Source: Phycisphaerales bacterium (GTDB lineage: Bacteria; Planctomycetota; Phycisphaerae; Phycisphaerales; SM1A02). Taken from it: DNA of 64,000 nucleotides. A program made the translations under genes and the position numbers. The notes under the pieces were generated by a model, which saw nothing but the letters and a program-made list of their open reading frames with translations, was not told where the DNA came from and searched no databases. Positions 33,802 through 43,160 of the stretch are shown here, piece by piece. The first letter of the stretch is position 1. Each line of letters starts with the position of its first letter. The stretch is from contig JAQWMQ010000020.1 in assembly GCA_029246705.1 (NCBI GenBank), forward strand, positions 1 through 64,000. The letters are read 5' to 3'.

Positions 33802-35013
33802 ATGTCAAAAGACCAGAAGAATGCCCACATCGACACCCTCTGCATCCATGGAGGCCAGGAGAAATGCGCCGTCACCGGTGCGGTTATGCCACCGATCTAC
33901 ACCTCGAGCACCTACGCACAGGAGTCGCCCGGGGTGCACAAGGGCTATGAATACTCCCGAAGCCACAACCTGACCAGGTACAGCTTCGAGCGTGCGGTAG
34001 CGAGCCTCGAGAACAGCGGCATTTCATCGGAATGCGACACCAGCAATGGAGGCTTCGCCTTCGCCTCCGGACTCGCAGCGACCGCAACCTGCCTCGAGCT
34101 GATCGACTCTGGCGACTGCATCCTCGCGATGGACGACATGTACGGCGGTACCTACCGATTGATCTCCAGGGTTCGCGAACGAAGCCAGGGCCTTCGACCG
34201 GTGTACATCGACATGACCGACATCGAGTCCGTCGAACAGGCCGTCAAGGAACACAAGCCGAAGATGATCTGGGTCGAATCCCCCACCAACCCCACGTTGA
34301 AGGTCTCCGACCTCAAGGCGATCGCGGAGATCGCCGAGGAGCACGGTGCCATCGCGGTCGCCGACAACACCTTCGCCTCGCCCATGCTGCAGAGGCCCCT
34401 GGAATCGGGCATGCACGTGGTCATGCACTCGGCGACCAAGTACCTCGGCGGTCACAGCGACGTGGTCGGTGGCGTCCTGGTGACCCGGGACGAGGAACTG
34501 GCGCAGCGGATCCGTTTCCTGCAGAACTCGATCGGCTCGGTGATGGGCCCCTTCGATTCATACCTCTGCCTTCGGGGGATCAAGACCCTTGCGGTGCGGA
34601 TGCAGCGACACTGCGAGAGCGCGATGACCATCGCCCGATTCCTTGAACAGCACCCCAAGGTCGAGAGCGTGGTCTACCCCGGACTTGAAAGCCACCCCCA
34701 GTACGAGGTCGCCTCCCGCCAGATGGCACTTCACGGAAACCCTGCGTTCGGTGGGATGATCACGATCTTCCTGAAGGGCGGCGTGGAGGAATCACGACGC
34801 TTCCTCGAGACCGTGGAGATCTTCGCGCTCGCGGAGAGTCTCGGCGGCGTTGAAAGCCTCATCGAGCATCCCGCGATCATGACCCATGCTTCGGTTCCCG
34901 CGGAGGCCCGCGCCAAGCTCGGAATCAGTGACTCGCTGGTCCGCCTCTCGGTGGGCATCGAACGGGTCGAGGATCTCGTCGAGGATCTGTCCCGAGCGCT
35001 TGACGCCGTCTGA
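33802..35013 (+). CDS. Cystathionine gamma-lyase (PLP Cys/Met-metabolism family)
   Basis: A 403-residue enzyme of the cystathionine gamma-synthase/lyase family. PLP Lys213 lies in His-Ser-Ala-Thr-Lys-Tyr-Leu-Gly-Gly-His-Ser-Asp and the PLP Asp188 in Ala-Asp-Asn-Thr. Its position 14 bases after cystathionine beta-synthase makes gamma-lyase, releasing cysteine from cystathionine, the most likely role; gamma-synthase cannot be excluded by sequence. An insertion near residues 70-85 (Asn-Ser-Gly-Ile-Ser-Ser-Glu-Cys) is longer than usual. It is convergent with the next gene with no gap. Confidence 0.9.
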   Translation: MSKDQKNAHIDTLCIHGGQEKCAVTGAVMPPIYTSSTYAQESPGVHKGYEYSRSHNLTRYSFERAVASLENSGISSECDTSNGGFAFASGLAATATCLELIDSGDCILAMDDMYGGTYRLISRVRERSQGLRPVYIDMTDIESVEQAVKEHKPKMIWVESPTNPTLKVSDLKAIAEIAEEHGAIAVADNTFASPMLQRPLESGMHVVMHSATKYLGGHSDVVGGVLVTRDEELAQRIRFLQNSIGSVMGPFDSYLCLRGIKTLAVRMQRHCESAMTIARFLEQHPKVESVVYPGLESHPQYEVASRQMALHGNPAFGGMITIFLKGGVEESRRFLETVEIFALAESLGGVESLIEHPAIMTHASVPAEARAKLGISDSLVRLSVGIERVEDLVEDLSRALDAV

Positions 35014-35853
35014 TCAGCCCTCGAGCCGCTCGATGCTGCGACGACCGACCCAACGACCTTCGCGCCAGTAGGGACGGGCGGGATCGACGCCGAAGAGACG
35101 ATCGAGTCTTTCCAGGTCCACCACCAACAGTGGTGCGGCATCGGTTGACTGCAGGAAGACCGACCATCGCGTGTCGGTAGGATCAAGTGCGATCAACTCC
35201 GCGACGAGATGCGATTCGACCTCCGCGGAGGACAGATCCGGTCGCAGTCCCCCTTCGTAGAACGTCAGGTCACGCTGGAGACCATCGACCCCGCCGGAAA
35301 CCAGGGGGCCCACGGTTTCAACCACCAGCATCGCATCGGCGGTGTCGAGATGACGGCGTGCACGAACCCCATCACCTCGGCGCAACGAGCCGAGTGCATT
35401 GCAGAAGGCCAGTCGTCCCTTCGAGGAGAGCACCGGTTGACGGTTCACGACGAGATTGGCGGTACCGGCCGGCGTGAGCAGTTCCGCTGCAGCACGCAGA
35501 CGATCCCGGGAGACCGCCCGGGACTCGTCCTCGAGATTCGCGATGGCAAGTGCCGCGCTGGAACCCAGCCCCTTTTCGTCGAGCAGCCCGGCAAGACCGA
35601 AGAGCTGCCGCGCGAGTGCACGCTCCTCCGCGGTCCTCGCCGCATCCTCGACTTCCTCACCCAGTTCGAAATACGCCATCGGTCGAGATGGGTCCAGTTC
35701 CTGGAGTCGTTGTTCCCAGGGCTTGGAGGCATCCTGCTTCTGCAGTCCCTCCATGGGCATTCGATCGGCTCCCCCGGCCGCGGTGACACCGAGCATGGCG
35801 ACACCGAACGTGGCGAGCAGGATCAGCAGTCCCCTGACGCGTGTCGTGTTCAT
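35014..35853 (-). CDS. Exported protein, last gene of the TolQR/vWA operon
   Basis: A 279-residue protein with a signal peptide (about 1-28, Ala/Gly-rich) and a mature part of helical, charged segments. It contains Tyr-Phe-Glu-Leu-Gly-Glu-Glu and repeated Ala-Leu-Ala runs like a TPR solenoid. No catalytic motif is recognised. Its start overlaps the upstream stop by four bases (ATGA), so it is co-translated with the 1031-residue membrane protein. Confidence 0.8.
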   Translation of the reverse strand: MNTTRVRGLLILLATFGVAMLGVTAAGGADRMPMEGLQKQDASKPWEQRLQELDPSRPMAYFELGEEVEDAARTAEERALARQLFGLAGLLDEKGLGSSAALAIANLEDESRAVSRDRLRAAAELLTPAGTANLVVNRQPVLSSKGRLAFCNALGSLRRGDGVRARRHLDTADAMLVVETVGPLVSGGVDGLQRDLTFYEGGLRPDLSSAEVESHLVAELIALDPTDTRWSVFLQSTDAAPLLVVDLERLDRLFGVDPARPYWREGRWVGRRSIERLEG

Positions 35854-38800
35854 GAGGCACCATCCTCGACTTCAAGTCGTTTCATGATCAGGTCCCCGAG
35901 CGCGATCTCGAGAACCAGCAGCTGCCGAAGGACATCGGGAGCGACGGCCACTCTCGTGGTCAGGTCGGCATGCCCGTCGATCAACTCCCGGCGAAGATCG
36001 GGGCGCAGGCTGCCCGTCTCGAAGGTCGTCAGGTCCACGAGTGCCGCGAGCTCCGAGGCAAGTTGCTGCGCGGCTCCGTTGGCGGAGGCCCAACGGACGC
36101 TGCGGCGGCGCTCGAGTTCCTCCAACGGAGCAGGGATCGGCTCGGCCACGAAACGACCTGCGGCCCTGCGTTCGAAGAGACTGACCAGGGCACTTGCGAT
36201 CTCCTGGGGATCGGAATTGCGGAGATAGGCATCACCACCGAGTCGCTCGAACCGAGATCGCAGGACATCCGCATAGGCGGTGATCAACTGATCGATGTCG
36301 TGAAGACTCGAGCGATGCAGGTCGAAGGCATGGCGAGCCAGCACGAGTCGCGATGCAAGTCGCCAGTTCTCGTCGGACAGTGGTGGCAGGGTCTCGGAAC
36401 TGAATCGGAGGAGGAAGTCCACCGTGTCCTGGTTGAGGGGAGCGCTTTCGAACTGGTTGAGAAGGGCCATTGCGACGTTCGGGCCGTTGGCGAACGTGTC
36501 CACCACGACTTCCTGGGCGAGCAGGCGGATGTCTCGCGGCGCACCACGGTAGACCTCGAAGACGAGGGTGGCCGCATCAATGGGGCCAAGGTCGCCGTCG
36601 GTGCGTTGTTTCAATCGCCGAAGAAGTGACTGGCGCTCGGAGATGTCCCGGCTGGAACGTTTCCATTGCTCGCTCCAGGCGCCGTCACGTTGCTGCGATC
36701 GTCCGGGCTCGGAACCGAGGTGGATCGGCAGGCGTTGGGGTTCGTGGGTGGAGAGGATCAGGATATTCGCTTCCTCGAGCTCTTCGGCTCCTGTATCCAG
36801 ATCCCCGGCCTCGAAGGATTCCGCCGCTGCCGTCAGGCGGGAAGCGGCCAGGAGTGCGTGCAGTACCGACGTCTGGCTGTCGAGGGTTCCCTGCTGGAGG
36901 AGTCGGGCATGCAGGAATTCAAGCCGTTCCAGCAGTTCACCGGGCACGGGAATGCCTCGCGGCCGTTCGGTGGGAAGACGCTGGGGCCAGGAAGCCTCGA
37001 TCAGGTCCGCAAGGGCCAGGCGTTCAGCGGAGGTCGCTCCCGGCGAGAGCACGTGTCGATCCTCCCACCAGGGCACGTCGATCGACTGGGCGAGCAGGCT
37101 GGTGAGCACCCACAGGTTGTCGGAACTGATGTCCGGGGACTCGAACCAGGATCGCATGTTCACTCTCATCAGTTCCGGGTCGTGGGAGCGAGCGGAGAAA
37201 TCGAGTTCGGAGAGCAGGCGGGCCAGGATGTTCAATGGCATGCCCGGTCGTTCGAGTGCATACCCCTGATCGAGGACGAGCATGATCGCATCCAGGAAAG
37301 CGACATCGAGGAGTGCGCCCTTTCGAATGGCGCGCTGGGCCTGGATCCAGTTCTCCCAGGCGTCGTAGGCTCCCGACTGTTCGTTACTGGCCAGTGCGAA
37401 GAGATCCGCGACCATGGCATCGAGCTTCCGACCGGTCGTGACCGCGAAAGGTTGTTCCTCGGAACCACGGGTCTTCCGGCGCGCTCCCAGGTCGAGCGAG
37501 AGCAGTTCACTGGCGAGAATGCGGATCGCTTCGGACTGAAGCGGATCCTCCCTGATCGTCCCGAGCAGGCCGGCGACCCAGCTGGCACGCCAGACATCCA
37601 GGGGCCCGCGCAGCTGGCCCAGGCGATCACCAAGTTCGTTCACGAGATCGGCGCGGATGTCACGGCTGACGCCGTTGGCGACGGGCGACGCCATGGCCTC
37701 GATCAATTGACCGCGCAGAACCGGATCAAGCAGCGGCCAGCACCGACCGGCATCGTCCAGGAAGACGTCGTATTCGCGGAAGATCCGGTTGTTTCCCGTT
37801 GCCTGGGGCAGGGAAGCCTTGCGGGCCAGGACCGAGAGTGCCTTGACCCAGGCGGAAGCATCCTGGGCCAGCACCAGTTCGCGGTCATGCCGTCGGTCCC
37901 CATCGAACCCCGGCACCTCGGTCCAGCTTGCGGGTATCACCCCGATCTCGTCGATGGATCCAACCGAAGGTTCGGTGCGGAAACCCGAGGCGTTCGGATC
38001 GACCACCTCTTCCCCGGCAGCACCGGCGGCGGCGATCAGTTGCTCACGTGCCAGTTCCAACGCTTCCGCGTCCTTGGTGGCCTCGACCACCGGGGAAGGC
38101 ATCATGAGCAGGGCGGTGAAGAGACCGATGAGCAGGATCGCGATCATCGAGAAGAAGATGCCGAGTCGAATACGGGAGCCGCTGCTCTCGCCACGAAACT
38201 CGCTGGAGAGGATCTCCGACATCTGGTTCATGCGGACTTCCATCAGCGTGGGTTCGCGAGGAACGACGGTCGGCAGTTGTGCGACATCGATGGCGCGATT
38301 CGTTCCGGCGACCGTCTCGAATTCACCGCCTTGCAAAAGTTCAGCGAGTCCGCTGACGATTCGCATCAACATTGCAGGCTTGAGCCCCCGCTGTGCGGCG
38401 AGCCCGATCAGACGCCCTCGACTGCTTGCATTCCATCCACCGGATCCGACCAGGATCGCGAGGACGGTCCGATCGAATTCGGTCAGGGTCGCGACGGTTC
38501 CCGTTCCCGGTTGGAGCGGCTGGATCCTGGTATCGATGGGTTCCGAGTTCTCGACGACCACCACTTCTTCCTCGTCAGGAGCATCCGCATCCATGTCCTC
38601 GGATCTGCGACGAAGCTGTTCCGCGATCGGTGGTGGTGGTGCGGGTGTCACTGCGTGCAGTCGTCGGAGCTCCTCGGCAGGATCCATGAACGGCGGGTTC
38701 GATTCGGTCGCAGCGACCGTGAGGGAGGCCATCAGTCGGCCAGCGGCCTCGCCCAGACGACGACGAACCGCGGCCGCGGCCGGGGTTCGTGCCCCCGGGT

Positions 38801-38945
38801 GCCGGTCCAGATCGGCGAGCCTCTGATCGAGCGCACTGGCGATCAATTGGCTGGATGAGATCTCATGAGGGGAGAGTCCGAGGATCGATCTGTCACTCGA
38901 GTGCTCGTCCAGGCCCAGGAAACGCATCAGGGGGGGATGACTCAC
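35850..38945 (-). CDS. Large single-pass protein of the TolQR/vWA operon
   Basis: A 1031-residue protein. A cytoplasmic N-terminal part of about 258 residues contains Leu-Gly-Leu followed by a helix-rich stretch near 20-75, and a Pro-rich/acidic linker (85-135). One strong membrane helix covers about 261-283. The remaining roughly 745 residues are predicted outside and are mostly alpha-helical. I recognise no catalytic motif. Both ends overlap neighbours by four bases. The topology, a cytoplasmic head, one helix and a large periplasmic helical body, fits a structural link in a trans-envelope complex driven by the ExbB/ExbD-type motor encoded upstream. Confidence 0.82.
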   Translation of the reverse strand: MSHPPLMRFLGLDEHSSDRSILGLSPHEISSSQLIASALDQRLADLDRHPGARTPAAAAVRRRLGEAAGRLMASLTVAATESNPPFMDPAEELRRLHAVTPAPPPPIAEQLRRRSEDMDADAPDEEEVVVVENSEPIDTRIQPLQPGTGTVATLTEFDRTVLAILVGSGGWNASSRGRLIGLAAQRGLKPAMLMRIVSGLAELLQGGEFETVAGTNRAIDVAQLPTVVPREPTLMEVRMNQMSEILSSEFRGESSGSRIRLGIFFSMIAILLIGLFTALLMMPSPVVEATKDAEALELAREQLIAAAGAAGEEVVDPNASGFRTEPSVGSIDEIGVIPASWTEVPGFDGDRRHDRELVLAQDASAWVKALSVLARKASLPQATGNNRIFREYDVFLDDAGRCWPLLDPVLRGQLIEAMASPVANGVSRDIRADLVNELGDRLGQLRGPLDVWRASWVAGLLGTIREDPLQSEAIRILASELLSLDLGARRKTRGSEEQPFAVTTGRKLDAMVADLFALASNEQSGAYDAWENWIQAQRAIRKGALLDVAFLDAIMLVLDQGYALERPGMPLNILARLLSELDFSARSHDPELMRVNMRSWFESPDISSDNLWVLTSLLAQSIDVPWWEDRHVLSPGATSAERLALADLIEASWPQRLPTERPRGIPVPGELLERLEFLHARLLQQGTLDSQTSVLHALLAASRLTAAAESFEAGDLDTGAEELEEANILILSTHEPQRLPIHLGSEPGRSQQRDGAWSEQWKRSSRDISERQSLLRRLKQRTDGDLGPIDAATLVFEVYRGAPRDIRLLAQEVVVDTFANGPNVAMALLNQFESAPLNQDTVDFLLRFSSETLPPLSDENWRLASRLVLARHAFDLHRSSLHDIDQLITAYADVLRSRFERLGGDAYLRNSDPQEIASALVSLFERRAAGRFVAEPIPAPLEELERRRSVRWASANGAAQQLASELAALVDLTTFETGSLRPDLRRELIDGHADLTTRVAVAPDVLRQLLVLEIALGDLIMKRLEVEDGAS

Positions 38946-41524
38946 CGACCACCCCCCTGCCGGCCGAGGGTCTCATGCAGTGCACGAAAGCGATCGCCCC
39001 AGGGCTTGGGACCGTACTCGGGGTGCAGCACCAGGTGCTGGTCGAGGACCTCGCGTGCCCTTTCGGAATCGACCTTGATAAGCAACCGTACGAGTTCATG
39101 CTTGTGTCGGTACCACTCCTCCGAATCGACCGGAGAACCCGACACCAGGGTTCGAAGTGCGGCCAGTGCGCGCTCTTCATCACCACTCTGCTCGGCACTC
39201 CAGGCCAGTCCTTCGAGGATCCGTCGATCGCGCTCCCGGACATCCGCAAGTGCAAGATGAAGATCATGCGCACGCTCGAGTGCCTGCACGTCCCGGTTGG
39301 ACTCCCAGGCCCTGCGTTCGGCGAGAGCGAGCGTGCGTCCGATTCGGAAGAGTCGTTCCTGGGAGAAGTCCGCATTCGCGGGCTCCTTGCCGAGCAGGAT
39401 CCGCGCGGAACGCCTCACCGCGTCGATTCCGTACTGGGTACGGGCATCACCGGGCGTCGATTCATCATCGAACAGGGCCACCTGTGCGGCGTTGTAGAGC
39501 GTGCGCGCAGCGACCTGGGTCCAGTCGTCATCGACGTTCTCGAGCAGGCTGAAGACATGGATCGCCTCGGCCACATCACTCTCGAGCAGGGCAAGACACA
39601 TGCGACGATAGTCCAGTTCGCGTTCCTTGCCCGCGATCTCGAGCACGCCGGAAACCACACCACGATCGATGGCGGCGATCGCATCACGCGCCACCTCTAT
39701 GTCAGCGATCCTCTTGTTCAGTGAAACGTCGAGAAGCTGTCGTACGCGGAGGATGCCGACCTGGAGTTGCTCTTCGGAATCCTGTGGATCGAATCTCGGG
39801 ACGGGCACCACCTCGAGGAAACGAACCCCCGCCTGGAGACGCTCCTCCGCGGAACCGCGGTTGTAGATCCGGTAGAGCATCTGCACACCCTGCTGGTGTG
39901 CCCTGGCGCCCATGGCACTGGTCGCAGGCACCATCACCAGTATCTCGGCATCCTCCAGCGTGGGATCCTCGATCGACGCGAATCGACGAAGCAGTGCGTT
40001 GGGTGCACTGGGATGTGCCGGGTGATCGGTGAGAAAGCGTTCGATCAGCTTCGATCGTCGTTCCAGCATGAAGCGGTCCGCGTCGCCCGCCTGTTCGAGC
40101 TTGTCCAGTGAAGTGATCGCCATCCAGAGGTAGTTGCCGGCATCCATGCCGGAATGAAGCGACGCCGCCTCCTCGAACATGATCGAGGCCTGTTCAAGCC
40201 TGCCGAGTTCATGCAGGCACCAGGCACGCATGGCGATCACGCCTGGGACCGCATCCTCGAAGTCAACTCGATCCGGTTCGGCGAGGGCGGCGTCCAGATC
40301 GTCGAGGGCGGCTCGATAGATGCTCCTGGCCGTGTCCAGGTCCCCGGACTCGATGGCAACCCTTGCGTCGTCGTAGCGACAGACGCCGCTGACATAGTGC
40401 AGTGCGAAACCGTCGCGTTCCATGTCGGAAAGGTTGAACCGTTCCGCAAGGTCGATCACCTGGGCGAGTTCACCGCGCGCTGCGAGCTGGGCAACCGCCT
40501 CGGTGCCGAGGGTGCGCGAGGCAGGCACCACCTGGTCGGATCCGAGTCCGAGCACGGCTGCCAGTCTCAACCAGCTGACCGGCGCATCCTCGGGAAGCCC
40601 TCGCAACAACTCGAGCACCTCGCCGTACGCACCCGTGTCGGCAAGCAGCGCAAGCCGCCAGTAGGGAAGCGTGGCACGGACGTAGGGTGCCGTCTCGATG
40701 GAATCGAGCAGTTCAAGCCAGATACGAACCGTGGCGGTTGAATCGGTCATGCTCTTGGCAAAGGCGATTCCGAGTATTGATTCGGCGTAGATCTCGTTGG
40801 CCCTGAGATCGATCGAGATGTCCGCCGGAGCGGGGAAGGCATCACCGGTGGCGAGGATCTGGCCGAACAGCTTCTGGGATTCCAGAGCCTGGGCGCGATC
40901 GTCCTTCATCCACCCGAGGTATGCGCGAGCCCAGGCCTCCAGATAGGTGGCCTGGGCGATACGAAGACCGAGCGTGTCCGAGCGAGCGCCGAGGATCTGG
41001 GCCTGGATGCCGCGAGTACGGTTGATCCGCCGTTCCAGAGCGAGTTCGTTTCGGGCGAGACGCATGCGGACTTCCGAGAGCTCGACCGCAATCATGGAAA
41101 GTCGCTCGGACAGGGATTCGATCGAATCAGGAGTATCGAGAAACAGTCGATGGAGTTCGCATTGCCGTGTCGCTGCGGCGTAGCTGGATCGAAGCAGGGC
41201 CAGCCTGAGGGGATCCCCTTCCTTCCGATCGATCATCTCGAGCACCTTGCGCCCGCGGGTTTCAAGCTCGTCCCGGCGCGGACCGGGCGGCATCGACTCA
41301 AGGAGACTTGCATAGGTCTCGGCCAGGGACTGGGCGATCGCGGTGCGGTCCGGGGTACTGCGAGCGGATTCGAGCTGCTGTTCGAGCCGTCTGACCAGCA
41401 GTCGCTGGAGACCGGTGTCCTCCAGCCAGGTTGCCACCGCGTCCTGGGCGACCACGGGCCGGCTCGCAAGCAGCGAACCGAGCAGGACCAGGAGGAGCGT
41501 GACTGTGGTGCACGGCCGGCTCAT
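38942..41524 (-). CDS. Large exported TPR-like protein of the TolQR/vWA operon
   Basis: An 860-residue protein with a signal peptide at about 1-26 (ending Val-Ala-Gln-Asp). The rest is helical with many Ala-rich 34-residue-like units such as Ala-Arg-Ser-Ile-Tyr-Arg-Ala-Ala-Leu and Leu-Glu-Gln-Ala-Ser-Ile-Met-Phe-Glu-Glu-Ala-Ala, consistent with tetratricopeptide repeats along most of its length. TPRs form curved scaffolds for protein contacts. It overlaps both neighbours by four bases. Confidence 0.82.
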   Translation of the reverse strand: MSRPCTTVTLLLVLLGSLLASRPVVAQDAVATWLEDTGLQRLLVRRLEQQLESARSTPDRTAIAQSLAETYASLLESMPPGPRRDELETRGRKVLEMIDRKEGDPLRLALLRSSYAAATRQCELHRLFLDTPDSIESLSERLSMIAVELSEVRMRLARNELALERRINRTRGIQAQILGARSDTLGLRIAQATYLEAWARAYLGWMKDDRAQALESQKLFGQILATGDAFPAPADISIDLRANEIYAESILGIAFAKSMTDSTATVRIWLELLDSIETAPYVRATLPYWRLALLADTGAYGEVLELLRGLPEDAPVSWLRLAAVLGLGSDQVVPASRTLGTEAVAQLAARGELAQVIDLAERFNLSDMERDGFALHYVSGVCRYDDARVAIESGDLDTARSIYRAALDDLDAALAEPDRVDFEDAVPGVIAMRAWCLHELGRLEQASIMFEEAASLHSGMDAGNYLWMAITSLDKLEQAGDADRFMLERRSKLIERFLTDHPAHPSAPNALLRRFASIEDPTLEDAEILVMVPATSAMGARAHQQGVQMLYRIYNRGSAEERLQAGVRFLEVVPVPRFDPQDSEEQLQVGILRVRQLLDVSLNKRIADIEVARDAIAAIDRGVVSGVLEIAGKERELDYRRMCLALLESDVAEAIHVFSLLENVDDDWTQVAARTLYNAAQVALFDDESTPGDARTQYGIDAVRRSARILLGKEPANADFSQERLFRIGRTLALAERRAWESNRDVQALERAHDLHLALADVRERDRRILEGLAWSAEQSGDEERALAALRTLVSGSPVDSEEWYRHKHELVRLLIKVDSERAREVLDQHLVLHPEYGPKPWGDRFRALHETLGRQGGGR

Positions 41525-41952
41525 CCGCTTGACCCCGCAGGAACGTAGGTGACCTTCTCGAAACCGGCATCGCGTCCGGCCTGCATCGCACCGGCGGCGA
41601 AACCGACGTTCGGTCCGGCGTGAACCCTGACGAAGAGTCCCGCATCCTTGGGCAGTTCTCGAAGGGCTTCGGTGAGTGAATCGCGATCAGCGAAGGAGCG
41701 TTGGCCGAGCAGGTACACAGGCCCGCTGTCGAGCAGCTGCACGTCGACGATCTGTGGTTGGAAGTCGCTGGAGGCACCGGATGCCGCACTTCGATCCGCC
41801 CGCAGGTTGGGGGACAACTGATCTTCAGGCTGGACGACGACCATGGTGAGCAGGAAATAGGCAAGCAGGAGGAAGGTGCAGTCGATCATGCTCGCCATGT
41901 TGAGGGCGAGTCGCTGGTTTCGTCTTCTGTTGACCTTGGCCTTGATGCGCAC
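41521..41952 (-). CDS. ExbD/TolR-like protein, second copy
   Basis: A 143-residue protein with a basic N-terminus, one membrane helix at about 19-40 containing Met-Ile-Asp-Cys, and a periplasmic beta domain. Asp24 corresponds to the protonatable Asp of TolR/ExbD that couples the proton gradient to movement. It resembles the first ExbD-like protein only in plan, so the two are diverged paralogues, as in operons where ExbD-type proteins pair as heterodimers. An 18-base gap separates it from the first copy, the only gap in the operon. Confidence 0.88.
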   Translation of the reverse strand: MRIKAKVNRRRNQRLALNMASMIDCTFLLLAYFLLTMVVVQPEDQLSPNLRADRSAASGASSDFQPQIVDVQLLDSGPVYLLGQRSFADRDSLTEALRELPKDAGLFVRVHAGPNVGFAAGAMQAGRDAGFEKVTYVPAGSSG

Positions 41953-41970
41953 CGAGAATCTCCCTGGTGG

Positions 41971-42402
41971 TCAGCGACGTGAAGGGCTGGTTGCGAGACG
42001 AACGGAACCGGTTCCTGCTCGACGGAGAGCGTTGAACACCTCGTTGAGACGTTCTGCGGGTGCATTGCGATCCGCTCGAACCAGCGGACGGACCAAACGC
42101 CCCTTCTCGTCACGGGAACCAAGGACCTGGCCGATCGCGATGGCCTCGAGTTCCTGCAGCGAAACCACCCTGTCCCCGATCTGCAGCGAGCCGTCGGGCA
42201 GTACGTTCACGATGAGCCCGGCTCTCTCGACCTCGCTGGCCTGTTCGCCGCGTTCGTCGGGAAGATCCAGCTCGGCACGCGATTCACGTGCGAGTTGCGC
42301 GGTGGTCAGGAAGAAGATCAACAGCAGGAAGACGATGTCGATCATCGGAGTCATGTCGAGCAGGAGTCCGACCGGACGCGTGCCCTGCCTGGAGAACTTC
42401 AT
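41971..42402 (-). CDS. ExbD/TolR-like protein, first copy
   Basis: A 143-residue protein. The single membrane helix at about 17-38 contains Met-Thr-Pro-Met-Ile-Asp-Ile-Val-Phe-Leu-Leu-Leu with the conserved Asp22, more canonical than the second copy. The periplasmic part keeps the beta/alpha pattern of TolR. The start overlaps the end of the channel gene by four bases, and the Ile-Asp-Ile motif is intact, so a working proton site is likely. Confidence 0.92.
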   Translation of the reverse strand: MKFSRQGTRPVGLLLDMTPMIDIVFLLLIFFLTTAQLARESRAELDLPDERGEQASEVERAGLIVNVLPDGSLQIGDRVVSLQELEAIAIGQVLGSRDEKGRLVRPLVRADRNAPAERLNEVFNALRRAGTGSVRLATSPSRR

Positions 42403-43160
42403 CGAGGACCACCGCCATCCGCGGGCTGGGGACTCGGTGCACGGGTCGAGGTGCTGCGACGAGCACCACCGGTGGACTGGGCTGATTCCAGCAGCATGGC
42501 GAGCTGGTCCAGTTCGCCACCCGCATCCGCCGCGATCGCATCGATTCGGTTTCGGAAGAACGAATAGAGGATGACGCAGGGAATCGCGACCACCAGGCCC
42601 TGCATGGTCGTGACCAGCGCGAGACTGATGTTCGAGGCGAGCTGCTCGTAGTAGGCGGAATCGCTGACCGCACCGGCGGAGACGGTGTCGAATGCGCCGA
42701 TCATGCCCCAGACCGTTCCCAGGAGCCCCATGAGGGGAGCGATCGAACCGATGACCCCGAGAGCGTCGGTCGATCGATAGAGACGTTCGGTCTGTTCGGC
42801 ACCCGCATCCTCGATGGCGGTCTTGATCTCGAAGGCCCCGAAGGGTGACTTCAAGAACCGAGTGAGCCCGGGGGCGAGGATCCGGGTGAGGTAGCTGTCG
42901 TTCGCAGGCATGATGCAGTACTGCAGGGCCTCCTCGGCTCGACCGAGGGTCAGCAGCTCACGAAGGCTGCTGGTCTGTTCGATCGGCACCAGCTGGGTGC
43001 GACGAATCTGCAGTGCATGGACCACCACCAGAACCAGGGCGACGATGGAGAGCAGGATGATGATGTACCCGATCAACCCCCCGCCGGTGATGAACTTCAG
43101 GAGGGTCGACCCGGCCTGCGAGTCGGCGGCAGCGAGCAGAGGAATGCCAAGCATGTTCAT
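42399..43160 (-). CDS. MotA/TolQ/ExbB-type proton channel protein
   Basis: A 253-residue inner-membrane protein with three membrane helices (about 28-50, 132-158 and 175-200). The family signature region Ile-Gly-Ser-Ile-Ala-Pro-Leu-Met-Gly-Leu-Leu-Gly-Thr-Val-Trp-Gly-Met is intact between helices. Such proteins form pentamers around an ExbD/TolR dimer and turn proton flow into motion. The C-terminal tail is polar and Ser/Pro-rich. It sits between the vWA-side genes and two ExbD-like genes with four-base overlaps. Confidence 0.95.
   Translation of the reverse strand: MNMLGIPLLAAADSQAGSTLLKFITGGGLIGYIIILLSIVALVLVVVHALQIRRTQLVPIEQTSSLRELLTLGRAEEALQYCIMPANDSYLTRILAPGLTRFLKSPFGAFEIKTAIEDAGAEQTERLYRSTDALGVIGSIAPLMGLLGTVWGMIGAFDTVSAGAVSDSAYYEQLASNISLALVTTMQGLVVAIPCVILYSFFRNRIDAIAADAGGELDQLAMLLESAQSTGGARRSTSTRAPSPQPADGGGPR

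Noticed and set aside
36666-38858. 730-codon plus-strand frame opposite the 1031-residue gene
   Set aside because: The minus-strand gene is linked by exact four-base overlaps on both sides and has a membrane helix; the plus frame has neither.
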